Shown here: piece after piece, positions 10,001-17,601 of the stretch
Position numbering within the stretch: position 1 is the first letter of the stretch
Layout: the number at the start of each line of letters is the position of its first letter
Origin: JBKBIP01 sp046297495
Lineage (GTDB): Bacteria > Planctomycetota > Planctomycetia > Gemmatales > Gemmataceae
NCBI GenBank assembly: GCA_046297495.1
Contig: JBKBIP010000014.1
Location: forward strand, 62,001-126,000
Direction of reading: 5' to 3'
Length of the DNA: 64,000 bases
Made by a program: the position numbers and the translations under genes
Notes under the pieces: generated by a model
The model's database searches: none
Told to the model about the DNA's origin: nothing
The model's input: the letters and a program-made list of their open reading frames with translations, nothing else

Positions 10001-10586
10001 TCACGATGCCGTCAAAGGTTTCCGGGGCGGCATAGACCGGCGTGACTCCCCCTGTCACGGTCGCCGACATGCCTTGCAAGTCCTTGACTAAACCGAAGTC
10101 GGCCACCTTGAGATGGTTATAGACGAGAAACAGGTTCTGCGGTTTGATGTCCAGGTGTTGAAGTTGATACTGATTATTCATCAAGTCGAGAACTTCCGCC
10201 GCTTCCTCCATGTAGCCCAACAATTCGTCGCGGGGAATGCCTTGCAGACCGCTGCCGCGACATTCCCGATAGCGGTCCCAGAGGTTGCGGTCGGCCAACT
10301 CCATGACGATGATGAGCCGGTTTTCGATAATGTCGAACCGCTCCAGCGACAGCAAATACGGATGGCGCACGGACTTCACACGACTGAGCGCCTTCAGTTC
10401 CTGTTCCGCACGCCTTACTCCATGTTCGTCCTCGGTTTGCAAGTCGCCGTACACGAACTTGATGGCTTTCATCAAGCCGCCCGGCGCTTCCGCCTTCCAC
10501 ACCTCGCCAAAGCCGCCGCCACCCAAGCGCTCCAGGAGCTTATATCCTGGAATTGGCTCAGCTTGACTTTCGATTCGGATGGCCAT
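7065..10586 (-). CDS. Ser/Thr protein kinase fused to FtsZ/tubulin-like GTPase region (copy 1)
   Basis: 1173 residues. Residues 15-275 are a Hanks-type kinase: glycine loop GGGGFGEVWK (22-31), Lys43, catalytic HLDIKPQN with Asp146 and Leu replacing the HRD arginine (a non-RD kinase), DFG at 163-165, then YAAPETF. A proline/alanine-rich linker follows to about 360. From about 370 begins a Rossmann-like GTPase start, LIGVGKLGLEVL, and near 533 is the tubulin/FtsZ T4 signature AGGTGSGMFLDLAY. A later NAYAALLELNHF helix and a long alpha-helical C-terminal half follow. This matches the large bacterial tubulin-like (Tubulin_2/FtsZ-like) group. No membrane segment is obvious. It lies between its paralogue and scpA, which suggests cytoskeletal or chromosome-related work, but this is inference. 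Confidence 0.88.
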   Translation of the reverse strand: MAIRIESQAEPIPGYKLLERLGGGGFGEVWKAEAPGGLMKAIKFVYGDLQTEDEHGVRRAEQELKALSRVKSVRHPYLLSLERFDIIENRLIIVMELADRNLWDRYRECRGSGLQGIPRDELLGYMEEAAEVLDLMNNQYQLQHLDIKPQNLFLVYNHLKVADFGLVKDLQGMSATVTGGVTPVYAAPETFDGIVSRFCDQYSLAIVYQELLTGQRPFVGSSVQQLIMQHLSATPNLAPLPAYDRPIIGKSLSKKPTDRYDSCLDLVRALRQAMATAAAPSADTVPSGTDRRDHAPGALSPPTAREPSAPPQSTRQPTTAAANDALPTSWDAAPPPRAAAKEEVISAPPVWKEFQPRTAPPEQTGTGLLFPAVLIGVGKLGLEVLQHVRDTLLERFDSLTPLAHVQMILLDTDPETAQAAVSGHPARCFSPQDVVLARLNRPSHYFKPKEGRGTFDSWCDPRMIYRIPRNLTTAGLRILGRVAYFDHYHIISDRIREALETCTEPEKLAEADRHTGLGLRTNRPRVYIVASLAGGTGSGMFLDLAYTVRTQLRRLGYNPASVTGLLLLPPVDTRPARYMALVNAYAALLELNHFSAPEVNFVVHYDEREKPTHDSEAPFTRPVLLPMPDEADVAASNQMLSLAGDFLVRELFAPLGQVADSCRSSVPASMTTTVQTFGQFRIAWPRHWLAHRSVARLCHRLVESWTARDGTPLREVVTGWIAEQWHQQGLSVESLVTQLQQACIQAYQQAPEVVFDQFLAPFQPRGRRAPDVEAPELAAVLQRFEQMVGQPDDNAATRAPIDLANVLDATVNQLLISGGERLTQLAVYLMEQPGFRLAGAEEAIRRIHATIESSLEQHEPLAKEVYQRAAQVYERIQFLLGQLRANPGGGRRMAPVILEVVELLSHYPKLRYQYLVLRRVCWLYVSFRGQLAKESREIGYCRQWLDGLLTVFATRLALHEDLGESPAHYLLPPSCQTLTEALERFLEGITAADFQTLDRDVQTLIEKEFGSLLRVCLNPMNLLSNLEQAVARQVTAFIDQRLGNSDVVDMFLTTYEGDQVRQVIADAYDSAAPPLVARHFDATTNINIIALPTTPQGRQLGEIARRTLSDVDIVLADSADDLILYREQSCLPLADLDHAGPVARQAYEQMARGEHFTPHSRIDIIDWRPIEED

Positions 10587-10926
10587 GAACCTACACCTAA
10601 TCTGACTGGCGACTCAGTTCTAGGAGGAGCGACGAACCAACACGGTCGTTTACGTTGATTTGAGACGGAATCCAGAAGTTCACCTTCGAGAATGCGTGTG
10701 ACTCACGACATCACGCGATCCCGATGATTCCCTACCCCCTTCCATCCTACCTTACCGGCGTCCAAGTCGCAACTTCCGCGCCGTTGGGGGTTCACCGTAA
10801 ACTTGGCCAACGGGGGGCATAACCTGGCCTGTGAACGGTGCAGCACCAGGGACCGGATGTCCTTGTTTAGCCTAGACCGTCAAACTTCCGAGAAACGGGA
10901 AAGAGGGACTCTGACCGTGGGTCAAA
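10587..10926. other. 340-bp gap between the two kinase-tubulin genes
   Basis: No coding frame on either strand looks real. The only structure I see is a short inverted repeat, CCGTTGG near 10782 and CCAACGG near 10809. The gap is long enough to hold a separate promoter for copy 1, but no convincing -35/-10 pair stands out. Confidence 0.5.
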
Positions 10927-13900
10927 CTAGAAGGGTTTCGGATTGGGCGACCAATCACCAATGTCAATTCGGCTATGGGGACTGAAATGCTCGATGGCGG
11001 ACATCTGCCGATATGCGGTTTCCGCTACCGCGCCTAGCTGTGGTAAATCGGACAACGACAGCTGAGGCATCTCTCGATAAAAGACGATTTCATCGGGGTT
11101 GGTCGTGGCGACGACATCCACGACGGTCAGCGGCTTGCTGAGCAAATCACGAATCTGGGTGGCTAGAGGTTGGGTGGGGACCGCCACGATGCCGAATTCC
11201 GTGGAAGAGCTGGCCGCATCGGCCAGCGGCGGCAGCGCTTGTTTCCAGGCATCGGCCAACGCCTCTTGCGCGCTGGCGGGAGACGTGTATAACTCCAAAA
11301 ACATCTGGGCGGCGTTCAACTGGCCGAGTTGCCGTTCGACAAAGTCTTGCGCTTGTTGCACGAAGGCCAATTCCAGGTCACGCGGCAAGGAGGAGGAAGT
11401 CATGCACACGTGGACGACGGCCTTGAATTGTCTGTGGATCATCTCCTGAATTTGGTGGTCGAATTCCAGCAGCTCTTTGGCGGCTAAGTTCTTCAAGAAA
11501 CGTTGGACGGCTTCCTCGATGGTCCGGCAGCCTCCGGGAAAGAGGAACCGCCCCACATCGACGGGGGCCGATTCCTTCCGTTGGGCGGATTGGCCGATGG
11601 ATTGCGCCATGTCACTCAAGCGCAGCCGGCAAAAACTGATTTCACGCAGATACTCGGGGCAATTGCTCAACAAGTTGCGATAGATGGAAGTCACACGCTG
11701 CAAGACCAAGGCTCGATAACGGATGCCCGGATACAGGCGCAATAATTCGACCAAATCCTTGATAATCGGTTCTTTATGCCGCGTGGCGGTCAAGTAGGTC
11801 GCTTTCAGGGATTGCAGCCGTTTGAAGACGTCGTCGGCTTGGCTGGCGAATTTCTCGCCGAGAGGCTCTTGCGTCAGCACCATTTGTTCCATGATGCCGT
11901 TGATTTGTCGGATGGCCTCCTCCGCTCCCGCCAGGCGAAAATTCGGCTGCTCGATGAGACTGACCGCCATCTCCGCGACCCGTTGCTCGCATTCGCTGAT
12001 CATGCGGCGGGTGGCGTCGTCGAGGGCTTCAACCAGTTTGGCCTTTTTGGCGCCGGCGGTTTCGTCATCCGGCTGCCCCACCAGCTCAAGCAATTGGTGG
12101 AAAGCATGTAGCAGGGTTTCTGGCTCCAACTCCACGCCGCGCGCGCCGCTGCGATGCAAACGATCCGTCACCAGACTGAACGCGGATTCCGGCATCTCCC
12201 CCAGGAATTGCTCGCAGGACGCTTCCAAGGCGTCGATCAAACATTCGGAACCCAATTCCCGTTGTCGCCATTGCTCCCCCACCCACTGCGCCACCGCCTC
12301 TTGTTTACTGCCAATATCCTTGACGATCCACTGCTGAATCAACATTTGACACAACCCGCGCGCGAGCCGTTGTAGCAGCGCTTGCCGCGGCCAAGTCAAG
12401 CGATACATGCCCACTGCGCTCCAAACACTTCCAGTAGGCGGCGCGTCGCTGCGCGTGCCAGAGCCGCTTCTGACCGCCGTGGGCGCTTGCGAGCTGTGCC
12501 CCGCTTGGCGGGAATCGCGCAGCGAATCCGCGTGACGACCAAGCGGGGTCATCAATTCTTGGAAAAGCAACTGCCCCGTCGTGCTCGCCACGCTGTTGAT
12601 CTGCCCTTCCTCGGCGGTCATGGGCAGGAACGCGCAGCGCGTGAAGGGGGCCTCATTATCCGTCAACGGCCTCTCTTTATTGCTATATTTGGCCCAGAAA
12701 TGGGAACCAGGAACGCTGAAATGGTTCAGCTCGATCAAGGCGGCATAGGCATTGCCCAAAGGGACCAGATGCTTGGGATGCGAGGTTGCCGGCGGCAATA
12801 GAAAGATACCCACGACATCCGGGGGATTGTAACCCATTTGCTTGAGCTGGGCCCGCGCCACGTAGGCCAAATCCAGGAACATGCCGCTGCCAGTCCCGCC
12901 CGCCAAGCTGGTCACGATATAAACGCGCGGTTTCCGGCTGCGCGCGTCCAAACCGGTTTGGGTGACGGCCTCCTCAAGAGCTTCTGGGGACAAGCTGGCA
13001 TGGAGTTCACTGCGCAGCCGATCCACGATGCCCCGGTAGTTGTCCAGAAAAGCCAACCGTCCCAAGGCCCGCAAGCCCGTGGTCAGTTGATTGCGTGGAA
13101 TCCGGTAGAGCATCTGGGCATCGAACCAGGAGTCGAGGGGGGGTTGTCCCTCGCGGGGTTTGAGATAATGGCTGGGGCGATTAAGCCGCGTCATTAGAAT
13201 CTCGTGGGCCATCAACGCCATCTGACCGCCCCCTTCAACCGCCAACCGCAGGCCTTCGGGGTCGGTGTCGATGTACAACATCCGCAGATGCGGCAAGGTG
13301 CTGAGATCGCCGAAGCGATTGATGAGGGCCTCGCGCAGACTTTGCAGGGAGTGCAAACCGACCACCCCCAAGCCAATCACCAGGGCCGGAAAGAGGACGC
13401 CCCCTTCCGTGGTCGCCAACGGGATTTGCGGTCGCACGGGCCGCAACGTGTCGCGCATCGGCATCCGGGATTCGGGGCTAAGCACGGCGGGGCGCGACGT
13501 GCGCGACAACTGGCCGAAATCCATGAACGCGGGCGGGGCGGAGAATTTCTCCTCCTCGGCGGTCGGCGCGGTCGGGTCGGTGTCCCCATGCGGCGGGTCG
13601 GCAAGGGCAGCGGGCAGCGTGGGATACAAAGAAGGAGCGGCCCCTTGCCCTTTCAAGACTTGAACCAACGACATGCAATTGGGAAACCGTTGATCGGGAA
13701 TCTTCGCCAACGCACGGTGGATGGCGTCGCGGTCGCCGGGGGGCAAGGCGGTCAGGTCCGGCGGGGCTTGCAAATGCTGCAAGATCAGTTGCCGGGCATT
13801 GGTCCCGGAGAAGGGGCGTTGACCGGTGAGCAATTCCTGATAAACGATGGCCAGGCTATATTGATCGCAAAAGCGACTGATCCAACCGTCGAACGTCTCC

Positions 13901-14460
13901 GGAGCGGCGTAGAGCGGCGTCACGCCCCCCGTCACCGAGGCCCGCATGCCCTCCAAATCCTTGACCAGTCCGAAATCGGCCACTTTGATGTGGTTGTGAA
14001 TCAGAAAGAGATTTTGCGGCTTGATGTCGAGATGTTGCAGCTGATATTCGGTGTTCATCAAGTCAAGGGCTTCGGCGGCTTCCTCCATGTAGCCCAGCAG
14101 CTCGGCGCGGGGAATCCCCACCAAACCTTGGTTGCGACATTCGCGGAATCGATCCCAGAGATTGCGGTCGGCCAACTCCATGACGATGAGCAGCTGGCCG
14201 TCGATAATATCGAACCGCTCCACGGAGAGGATGAACGGATGACGCACCGTCTTGACGCGGTTGAGGGCTTTGAGTTCCTGCTCCGCGGCAACACCATCTT
14301 CCTGGGCGCCCTCCAGGCTGCCATAGACAAACTTGATTGCCTTGTGCAAGCCGCCAGGCGCTTCCACTTTCCAGACTTCACCGAAACCGCCCCGGCCCAC
14401 TCGCTCGATTAAACGATAGCCAGGGATGGGTTCCGCTTGATTTTCCAATCGAACCACCAT
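10927..14460 (-). CDS. Ser/Thr protein kinase fused to FtsZ/tubulin-like GTPase region (copy 2)
   Basis: About 1177 residues, a paralogue of the gene at 7065-10586 along its whole length. The kinase domain has GRGGFGEVWK, the same KAIKFVYG lysine strand, HLDIKPQNLFL (again HLD in place of HRD), VADFGLVKDL and YAAPETFDGW. The GTPase-like part starts with LVIGLGVVGLHSLQ near residue 365 and has SLAGGTGSGMFLDLAYVARA near 525. The C-terminal part again contains FRLAGAEEAIRQI and ends in SRIDIGDWSPNP, as copy 1 ends in SRIDIIDWRP. ATG at 14460 is preferred to GTG 14466. Kinase cores are almost identical in the catalytic motifs, while linkers and C-termini diverge, so this is an old tandem duplication and not a recent one. 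Confidence 0.88.
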   Translation of the reverse strand: MVVRLENQAEPIPGYRLIERVGRGGFGEVWKVEAPGGLHKAIKFVYGSLEGAQEDGVAAEQELKALNRVKTVRHPFILSVERFDIIDGQLLIVMELADRNLWDRFRECRNQGLVGIPRAELLGYMEEAAEALDLMNTEYQLQHLDIKPQNLFLIHNHIKVADFGLVKDLEGMRASVTGGVTPLYAAPETFDGWISRFCDQYSLAIVYQELLTGQRPFSGTNARQLILQHLQAPPDLTALPPGDRDAIHRALAKIPDQRFPNCMSLVQVLKGQGAAPSLYPTLPAALADPPHGDTDPTAPTAEEEKFSAPPAFMDFGQLSRTSRPAVLSPESRMPMRDTLRPVRPQIPLATTEGGVLFPALVIGLGVVGLHSLQSLREALINRFGDLSTLPHLRMLYIDTDPEGLRLAVEGGGQMALMAHEILMTRLNRPSHYLKPREGQPPLDSWFDAQMLYRIPRNQLTTGLRALGRLAFLDNYRGIVDRLRSELHASLSPEALEEAVTQTGLDARSRKPRVYIVTSLAGGTGSGMFLDLAYVARAQLKQMGYNPPDVVGIFLLPPATSHPKHLVPLGNAYAALIELNHFSVPGSHFWAKYSNKERPLTDNEAPFTRCAFLPMTAEEGQINSVASTTGQLLFQELMTPLGRHADSLRDSRQAGHSSQAPTAVRSGSGTRSDAPPTGSVWSAVGMYRLTWPRQALLQRLARGLCQMLIQQWIVKDIGSKQEAVAQWVGEQWRQRELGSECLIDALEASCEQFLGEMPESAFSLVTDRLHRSGARGVELEPETLLHAFHQLLELVGQPDDETAGAKKAKLVEALDDATRRMISECEQRVAEMAVSLIEQPNFRLAGAEEAIRQINGIMEQMVLTQEPLGEKFASQADDVFKRLQSLKATYLTATRHKEPIIKDLVELLRLYPGIRYRALVLQRVTSIYRNLLSNCPEYLREISFCRLRLSDMAQSIGQSAQRKESAPVDVGRFLFPGGCRTIEEAVQRFLKNLAAKELLEFDHQIQEMIHRQFKAVVHVCMTSSSLPRDLELAFVQQAQDFVERQLGQLNAAQMFLELYTSPASAQEALADAWKQALPPLADAASSSTEFGIVAVPTQPLATQIRDLLSKPLTVVDVVATTNPDEIVFYREMPQLSLSDLPQLGAVAETAYRQMSAIEHFSPHSRIDIGDWSPNPKPF

Positions 14461-14710
14461 GAGCACTCTCTTCGATGCTCAACAAGGCTGTAAAAAAAGT
14501 TACTAGAGGGACATGGTCAGCCTGGTTCGCAACCGGGATACTTATTTTTTACGCCCTGCCACTCGGCAGAGCAATAGAATTACCGATGGAAATGCGCGGA
14601 GGCGCGGGGCGGGGGAAGGCGGGCATCGATTCGCGCTGCCAACGACCACCCCATGCAAACCGATGTCGTGCCCGACCGATGGTTCCTGAGGCCCAGTTTT
14701 CGAGGTGGTT

Positions 14711-15166
14711 ATGGCAGCGAAAGTGTATGCCCTATCGCTCAAGCAACCGTGGGCCACGTTATTGGTTCATGGCCTCAAGACCATCGAAATTCGGCGCTGG
14801 CCCACTAACCGGCGCGGCCGGGTGCTCATTCACGCCAGCCGCACGCCCGACGAGCGCCCGGAAGCCTGGGCGCGGGTGCCGGCAGCACTGCTCGAACATG
14901 CTTGCTGGCGCGGCGGGATTGTCGGTGAGGGAACCATCTTGGAATGTATCGCTTACGTCTCCCTGGAGTCCTTCCTTAAGGATCAAGACGCCCATCTCAA
15001 TGATCCGGCCTGGTTTCAGGCTGGGTTGTATGGCTTTCGTTTCGCCAATTTAGCACCGCTTCCCTTTCGTCCTTGTTTGGGCTGGGTGCGTTTTTTCGCG
15101 GTCGATCACCGGGGGAACACGCCCGCGCCAGGTTCGCGCCGGAAACGTTCCTCGTCGAATCCTTGA
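14711..15166 (+). CDS. ASCH-domain protein
   Basis: A small RNA-binding-type beta-barrel protein of 151 residues. The start YALSLKQPWATLLVHGLKTI followed by EIRRWPTNRRGRVLIHAS is the standard ASCH opening, and the late GLYGFRFAN segment fits the domain's last strand. ASCH proteins are linked to RNA binding, and a few act as N4-acetylcytidine amidohydrolases. The sequence does not say which applies here. GAGG lies 5 nt before ATG 14711; GTG at 14705 is a weaker alternative. It is divergent from the kinase-tubulin genes and 31 nt upstream of the mfnB-like gene. Confidence 0.85.
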   Translation: MAAKVYALSLKQPWATLLVHGLKTIEIRRWPTNRRGRVLIHASRTPDERPEAWARVPAALLEHACWRGGIVGEGTILECIAYVSLESFLKDQDAHLNDPAWFQAGLYGFRFANLAPLPFRPCLGWVRFFAVDHRGNTPAPGSRRKRSSSNP

Positions 15167-15197
15167 CAGCAGCGAAATCCGCTCCGGAGGATGAGCC

Positions 15198-15899
15198 GTG
15201 GCGTCTCTTTCCCCTTCACGATCGCAATTGCTGATCAGCGTGCGTTCGGCGCCGGAGGCCGAGATCGCCTTGCGCGGCGGCGCAGCCCTCATTGATGTTA
15301 AGGAGCCAACGCGCGGCGCGATGGGACCCGCCGACCCCGAAGTCATCCGCGCCGTGCTCGAACAGGTGGCGGGCCGATGTCCGGTCAGCGCCGCTTTGGG
15401 AGAGTTGACGGCCCAGGCGCCGCGCTTGCCGGTCTCTGGATTGGGCTTCGTGAAATGGGGCTTGGCGGGCTGGGGGCATGACAGCCGATGGAAGGCGTTG
15501 CTGGCGCAGGCGCTGGAGCAGGTGCGTCAAGTGGATGGCGACTGTCGCGGCGTGCCCGTGGCCTACGCCGACTGGCATCGGGCTAACGCGCCGTCTCCGT
15601 GGACAGTGGCCCAGTTCGCCCAGGAACACCGTTGCGCGGCCTGGTTGCTTGACACGTGGGAGAAAGACGGCACGACCTTGCTCGATTGGCTATCGGTGTC
15701 GGAACTAGCCGGCCTCTGTTCCGCCCTGGACATTCCCATCGCCTTGGCCGGATCGCTGGCGGCGCCCCAGATTCGCGCCTTGCGCGCCGTCCAACCGCGT
15801 TGGTTCGCCGTCCGCGGCGCCGCCTGCCGCGCCGGCGAGCGCCAGGCCGAACTCGACGAACAGCGCATCCGTCAACTCGCCGACATCCTAACCGAATGA
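15198..15899 (+). CDS. mfnB: (5-Formylfuran-3-yl)methyl phosphate synthase-like protein (MfnB/DUF556)
   Basis: In methanogens MfnB condenses two glyceraldehyde-3-phosphate molecules to the furan precursor of methanofuran. The 233-residue protein shows the family core LLISVRSAPEAEIALRGGA. IDVKEPTRGAMG follows, with Lys35 at the Schiff-base position, and FVKWGLAG carries Lys86 at the second catalytic lysine position. GTG 15198 has GGAGG 8 nt upstream. Its last 12 nt overlap the end of the convergent amino-acid-kinase gene. Together with the next two genes it forms a methanofuran-type cofactor locus, known from Planctomycetes and methylotrophs that use tetrahydromethanopterin-linked C1 transfer. 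Confidence 0.9.
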   Translation: MASLSPSRSQLLISVRSAPEAEIALRGGAALIDVKEPTRGAMGPADPEVIRAVLEQVAGRCPVSAALGELTAQAPRLPVSGLGFVKWGLAGWGHDSRWKALLAQALEQVRQVDGDCRGVPVAYADWHRANAPSPWTVAQFAQEHRCAAWLLDTWEKDGTTLLDWLSVSELAGLCSALDIPIALAGSLAAPQIRALRAVQPRWFAVRGAACRAGERQAELDEQRIRQLADILTE

Positions 15900-16502
15900 C
15901 ACTGGTCCCTCCCAGCTCCGCAGGTTGACGGCGCGAACCCGCAAAGGGGGATCGACCGACCGCGCCAACACGCGCGCCAAGTGGGCATCGACGAACCCCA
16001 CTTGGCCCAACTCCCGCCAATCCCGGCCCAACGGCATGTCCGTCGATTTCAACAGGATCAGTTGATATGCTTTCGTCAAGACGGCAACGCGCGCCGCCAA
16101 GGCGTCGCTGGTGACTTCCCAAGCATGGGGCAAACAGCCGGGTTGTCCCTCATCGCGGCGGAACCACTCGTAACCATCGAGAATAGGGAGCGCTCCTTGT
16201 TCCCACGTCGCGGCGCAAGAGGCCGCATCGGGCACGACGCGGGCCGAGGGAAGGAGCGTGGCCAGCACATACGCCTGGAGCGTCAAGCCCCGCAACGCCA
16301 GCCAATGGGACGTTTCCTCCCCCAGCCGGTGCCAGCGGTCGTAAGCGCGGACCACATCGGCCACCGGCCCGCCGCCCGGCAGTAGGATCAAACGGGGGGT
16401 CGCTAAGGTCTTCAGCCAGCCCGTCAGCACCGGCCCCAGATCGGGCCAATCGAACAAGCTACCCCCTACCTTGACCACGCACGGCCTATTGTCCATACTC
16501 AT
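15888..16502 (-). CDS. mfnE: Amino-acid-kinase-fold protein, MfnE-like
   Basis: MfnE phosphorylates the aminomethylfuran phosphate to a diphosphate in methanofuran synthesis. The 204-residue protein starts with VVKVGGSLFDWPDLG, the phosphate-binding loop of the amino acid kinase fold, followed by LILLPGGGPVADVVR and the late LILLKSTDMP strand. It is shorter than glutamate or aspartate kinases and lacks their regulatory domains, as expected for this C1-pathway group. It starts 12 nt after the stop of the mfnF-like gene and is clearly co-transcribed with it. ATG at 16496 is an equally possible start. Confidence 0.86.
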   Translation of the reverse strand: MSMDNRPCVVKVGGSLFDWPDLGPVLTGWLKTLATPRLILLPGGGPVADVVRAYDRWHRLGEETSHWLALRGLTLQAYVLATLLPSARVVPDAASCAATWEQGALPILDGYEWFRRDEGQPGCLPHAWEVTSDALAARVAVLTKAYQLILLKSTDMPLGRDWRELGQVGFVDAHLARVLARSVDPPLRVRAVNLRSWEGPVSFG

Positions 16503-16514
16503 TCCGCCATCACG

Positions 16515-17519
16515 TCAGGCACACGCCAACACCGCGACCGCGTACGCACAGGCCGCCGAGGAGATTTCCACCCCCAGCCGCTCGCGCCAGGAGATGACCT
16601 GCTTGGGACGAGCCAGCGCGCCCAAGGCCAACAGCCGGTGGGCCAGAAACTCCCCCGATCCTGAGAAAATCAGAGTTTCCGGCGGCGCTGAGCCACGCTC
16701 CGCCACGCGCTGACAGGCTTTCGCTATGTCGTTAAGTTGTTGCGCCGCGATGCGTTCGGCCAATTGCCGGACGGCGGCGCAGTCAAGGGATTCCCGGTCG
16801 GCGCAGAGCATTCGTGCCAGCCGGTCATGAGCGTGGCACCGCGTCGCGGGCCGGCCGTCAGCGGTGTCTTGATCCGCGGCATCTTCGGCGATGTCCTCCA
16901 AAAGCAAATACACATCCAAGGTCGTGGCGAACCATTCCGCCGCCCCCGCCGTCCCCAACAAAGCGCAGACGGGGGTACGGCGCGCGCCGGTATACAGCAG
17001 TTCTCCCGATGCGAGCCGTTCCAGATCGGTTCGTCCCGTAGGAATGGGTTGGCCGTCGCGCAGCGGGATGATGTCCGTGGTAGTCGAGCCAATGTCCAAC
17101 AGCAGGGCCGGCCCTGCGGGCGCGAAGCGTCCCGCGAAGGTCGCCAGGGCCAACCAGTTGGCCGAGGCGGTTCGGAAGGGGTTCGCCCGCGCGGTGGCCA
17201 CATCCGTGAAACGTCCCTCGTTTTGCCAGACCCGCACCGCTTTGCCAGCGGACAACCGCGCGACCGTGTCGAGAATATACCCCACACCCTGTCGTTTGGT
17301 CTCGAAACAATCGCACAATTCCCCCGTCATCGTCACAGCGAGCATATCGAAGGGGGGCATTTCGGCGAGCAAGCGGTCCAATGCCTCACGCAGCCCCTCG
17401 GGATGCCGCCACAAAGCGAAGGGAAGCGACCGAGCAGCGCCATCAACATGCGCCGCTTTCAGGTTAGCACCGCCAATATCGAGACCCAGGACAGACACGA
17501 TAGGGAACTTTCTGGACAA
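16515..17519 (-). CDS. mfnF: H4MPT-linked C1 transfer pathway protein (hydantoinase/ASKHA fold), MfnF-like
   Basis: 334 residues with two actin-like nucleotide-binding segments, VLGLDIGGANLKAAHVDG at residues 10-27 and LLLDIGSTTTDIIPL near 140. The GELLYTGARRTPVCAL and CHAHDRLARMLCADRES motifs are typical of the group known as 'probable H4MPT-linked C1 transfer pathway protein'. Its archaeal counterpart MfnF joins the furan diphosphate to the glutamyl-tyramine arm of methanofuran. It heads a two-gene minus-strand unit with mfnE. The arm bound in this organism is unknown, since bacterial methanofuran analogues vary. Confidence 0.88.
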   Translation of the reverse strand: MSRKFPIVSVLGLDIGGANLKAAHVDGAARSLPFALWRHPEGLREALDRLLAEMPPFDMLAVTMTGELCDCFETKRQGVGYILDTVARLSAGKAVRVWQNEGRFTDVATARANPFRTASANWLALATFAGRFAPAGPALLLDIGSTTTDIIPLRDGQPIPTGRTDLERLASGELLYTGARRTPVCALLGTAGAAEWFATTLDVYLLLEDIAEDAADQDTADGRPATRCHAHDRLARMLCADRESLDCAAVRQLAERIAAQQLNDIAKACQRVAERGSAPPETLIFSGSGEFLAHRLLALGALARPKQVISWRERLGVEISSAACAYAVAVLACA

Positions 17520-17534
17520 GTGAATCCTCGTTGG

Positions 17535-17578
17535 GCTTCATCGCTTCACGCACGGCAGCGAGCGGGAAGCGATGAAGC
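17535..17578. repeat. Palindromic intergenic repeat, copy 1
   Basis: GCTTCATCGCTTC (17535-17547) and GAAGCGATGAAGC (17566-17578) pair perfectly over 13 bp. This is a diverged member of the dispersed palindrome family whose consensus arm is GGATTCATCGGTTCGCGC. It lies between the prolyl oligopeptidase stop and the mfnF start. Confidence 0.7.
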
Positions 17579-17601
17579 GTCACGAGGCCCTCAATGGCTG
17601 G

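Noticed and set aside
14475..15053. 192-codon frame overlapping the ASCH gene
   Set aside because: The ASCH frame has recognisable domain motifs and a ribosome-binding site; this frame has neither.
15888..15899. The 12-nt overlap of mfnB and mfnE considered as a sequencing error
   Set aside because: Both proteins end at normal positions for their families, so a short convergent overlap is more likely.
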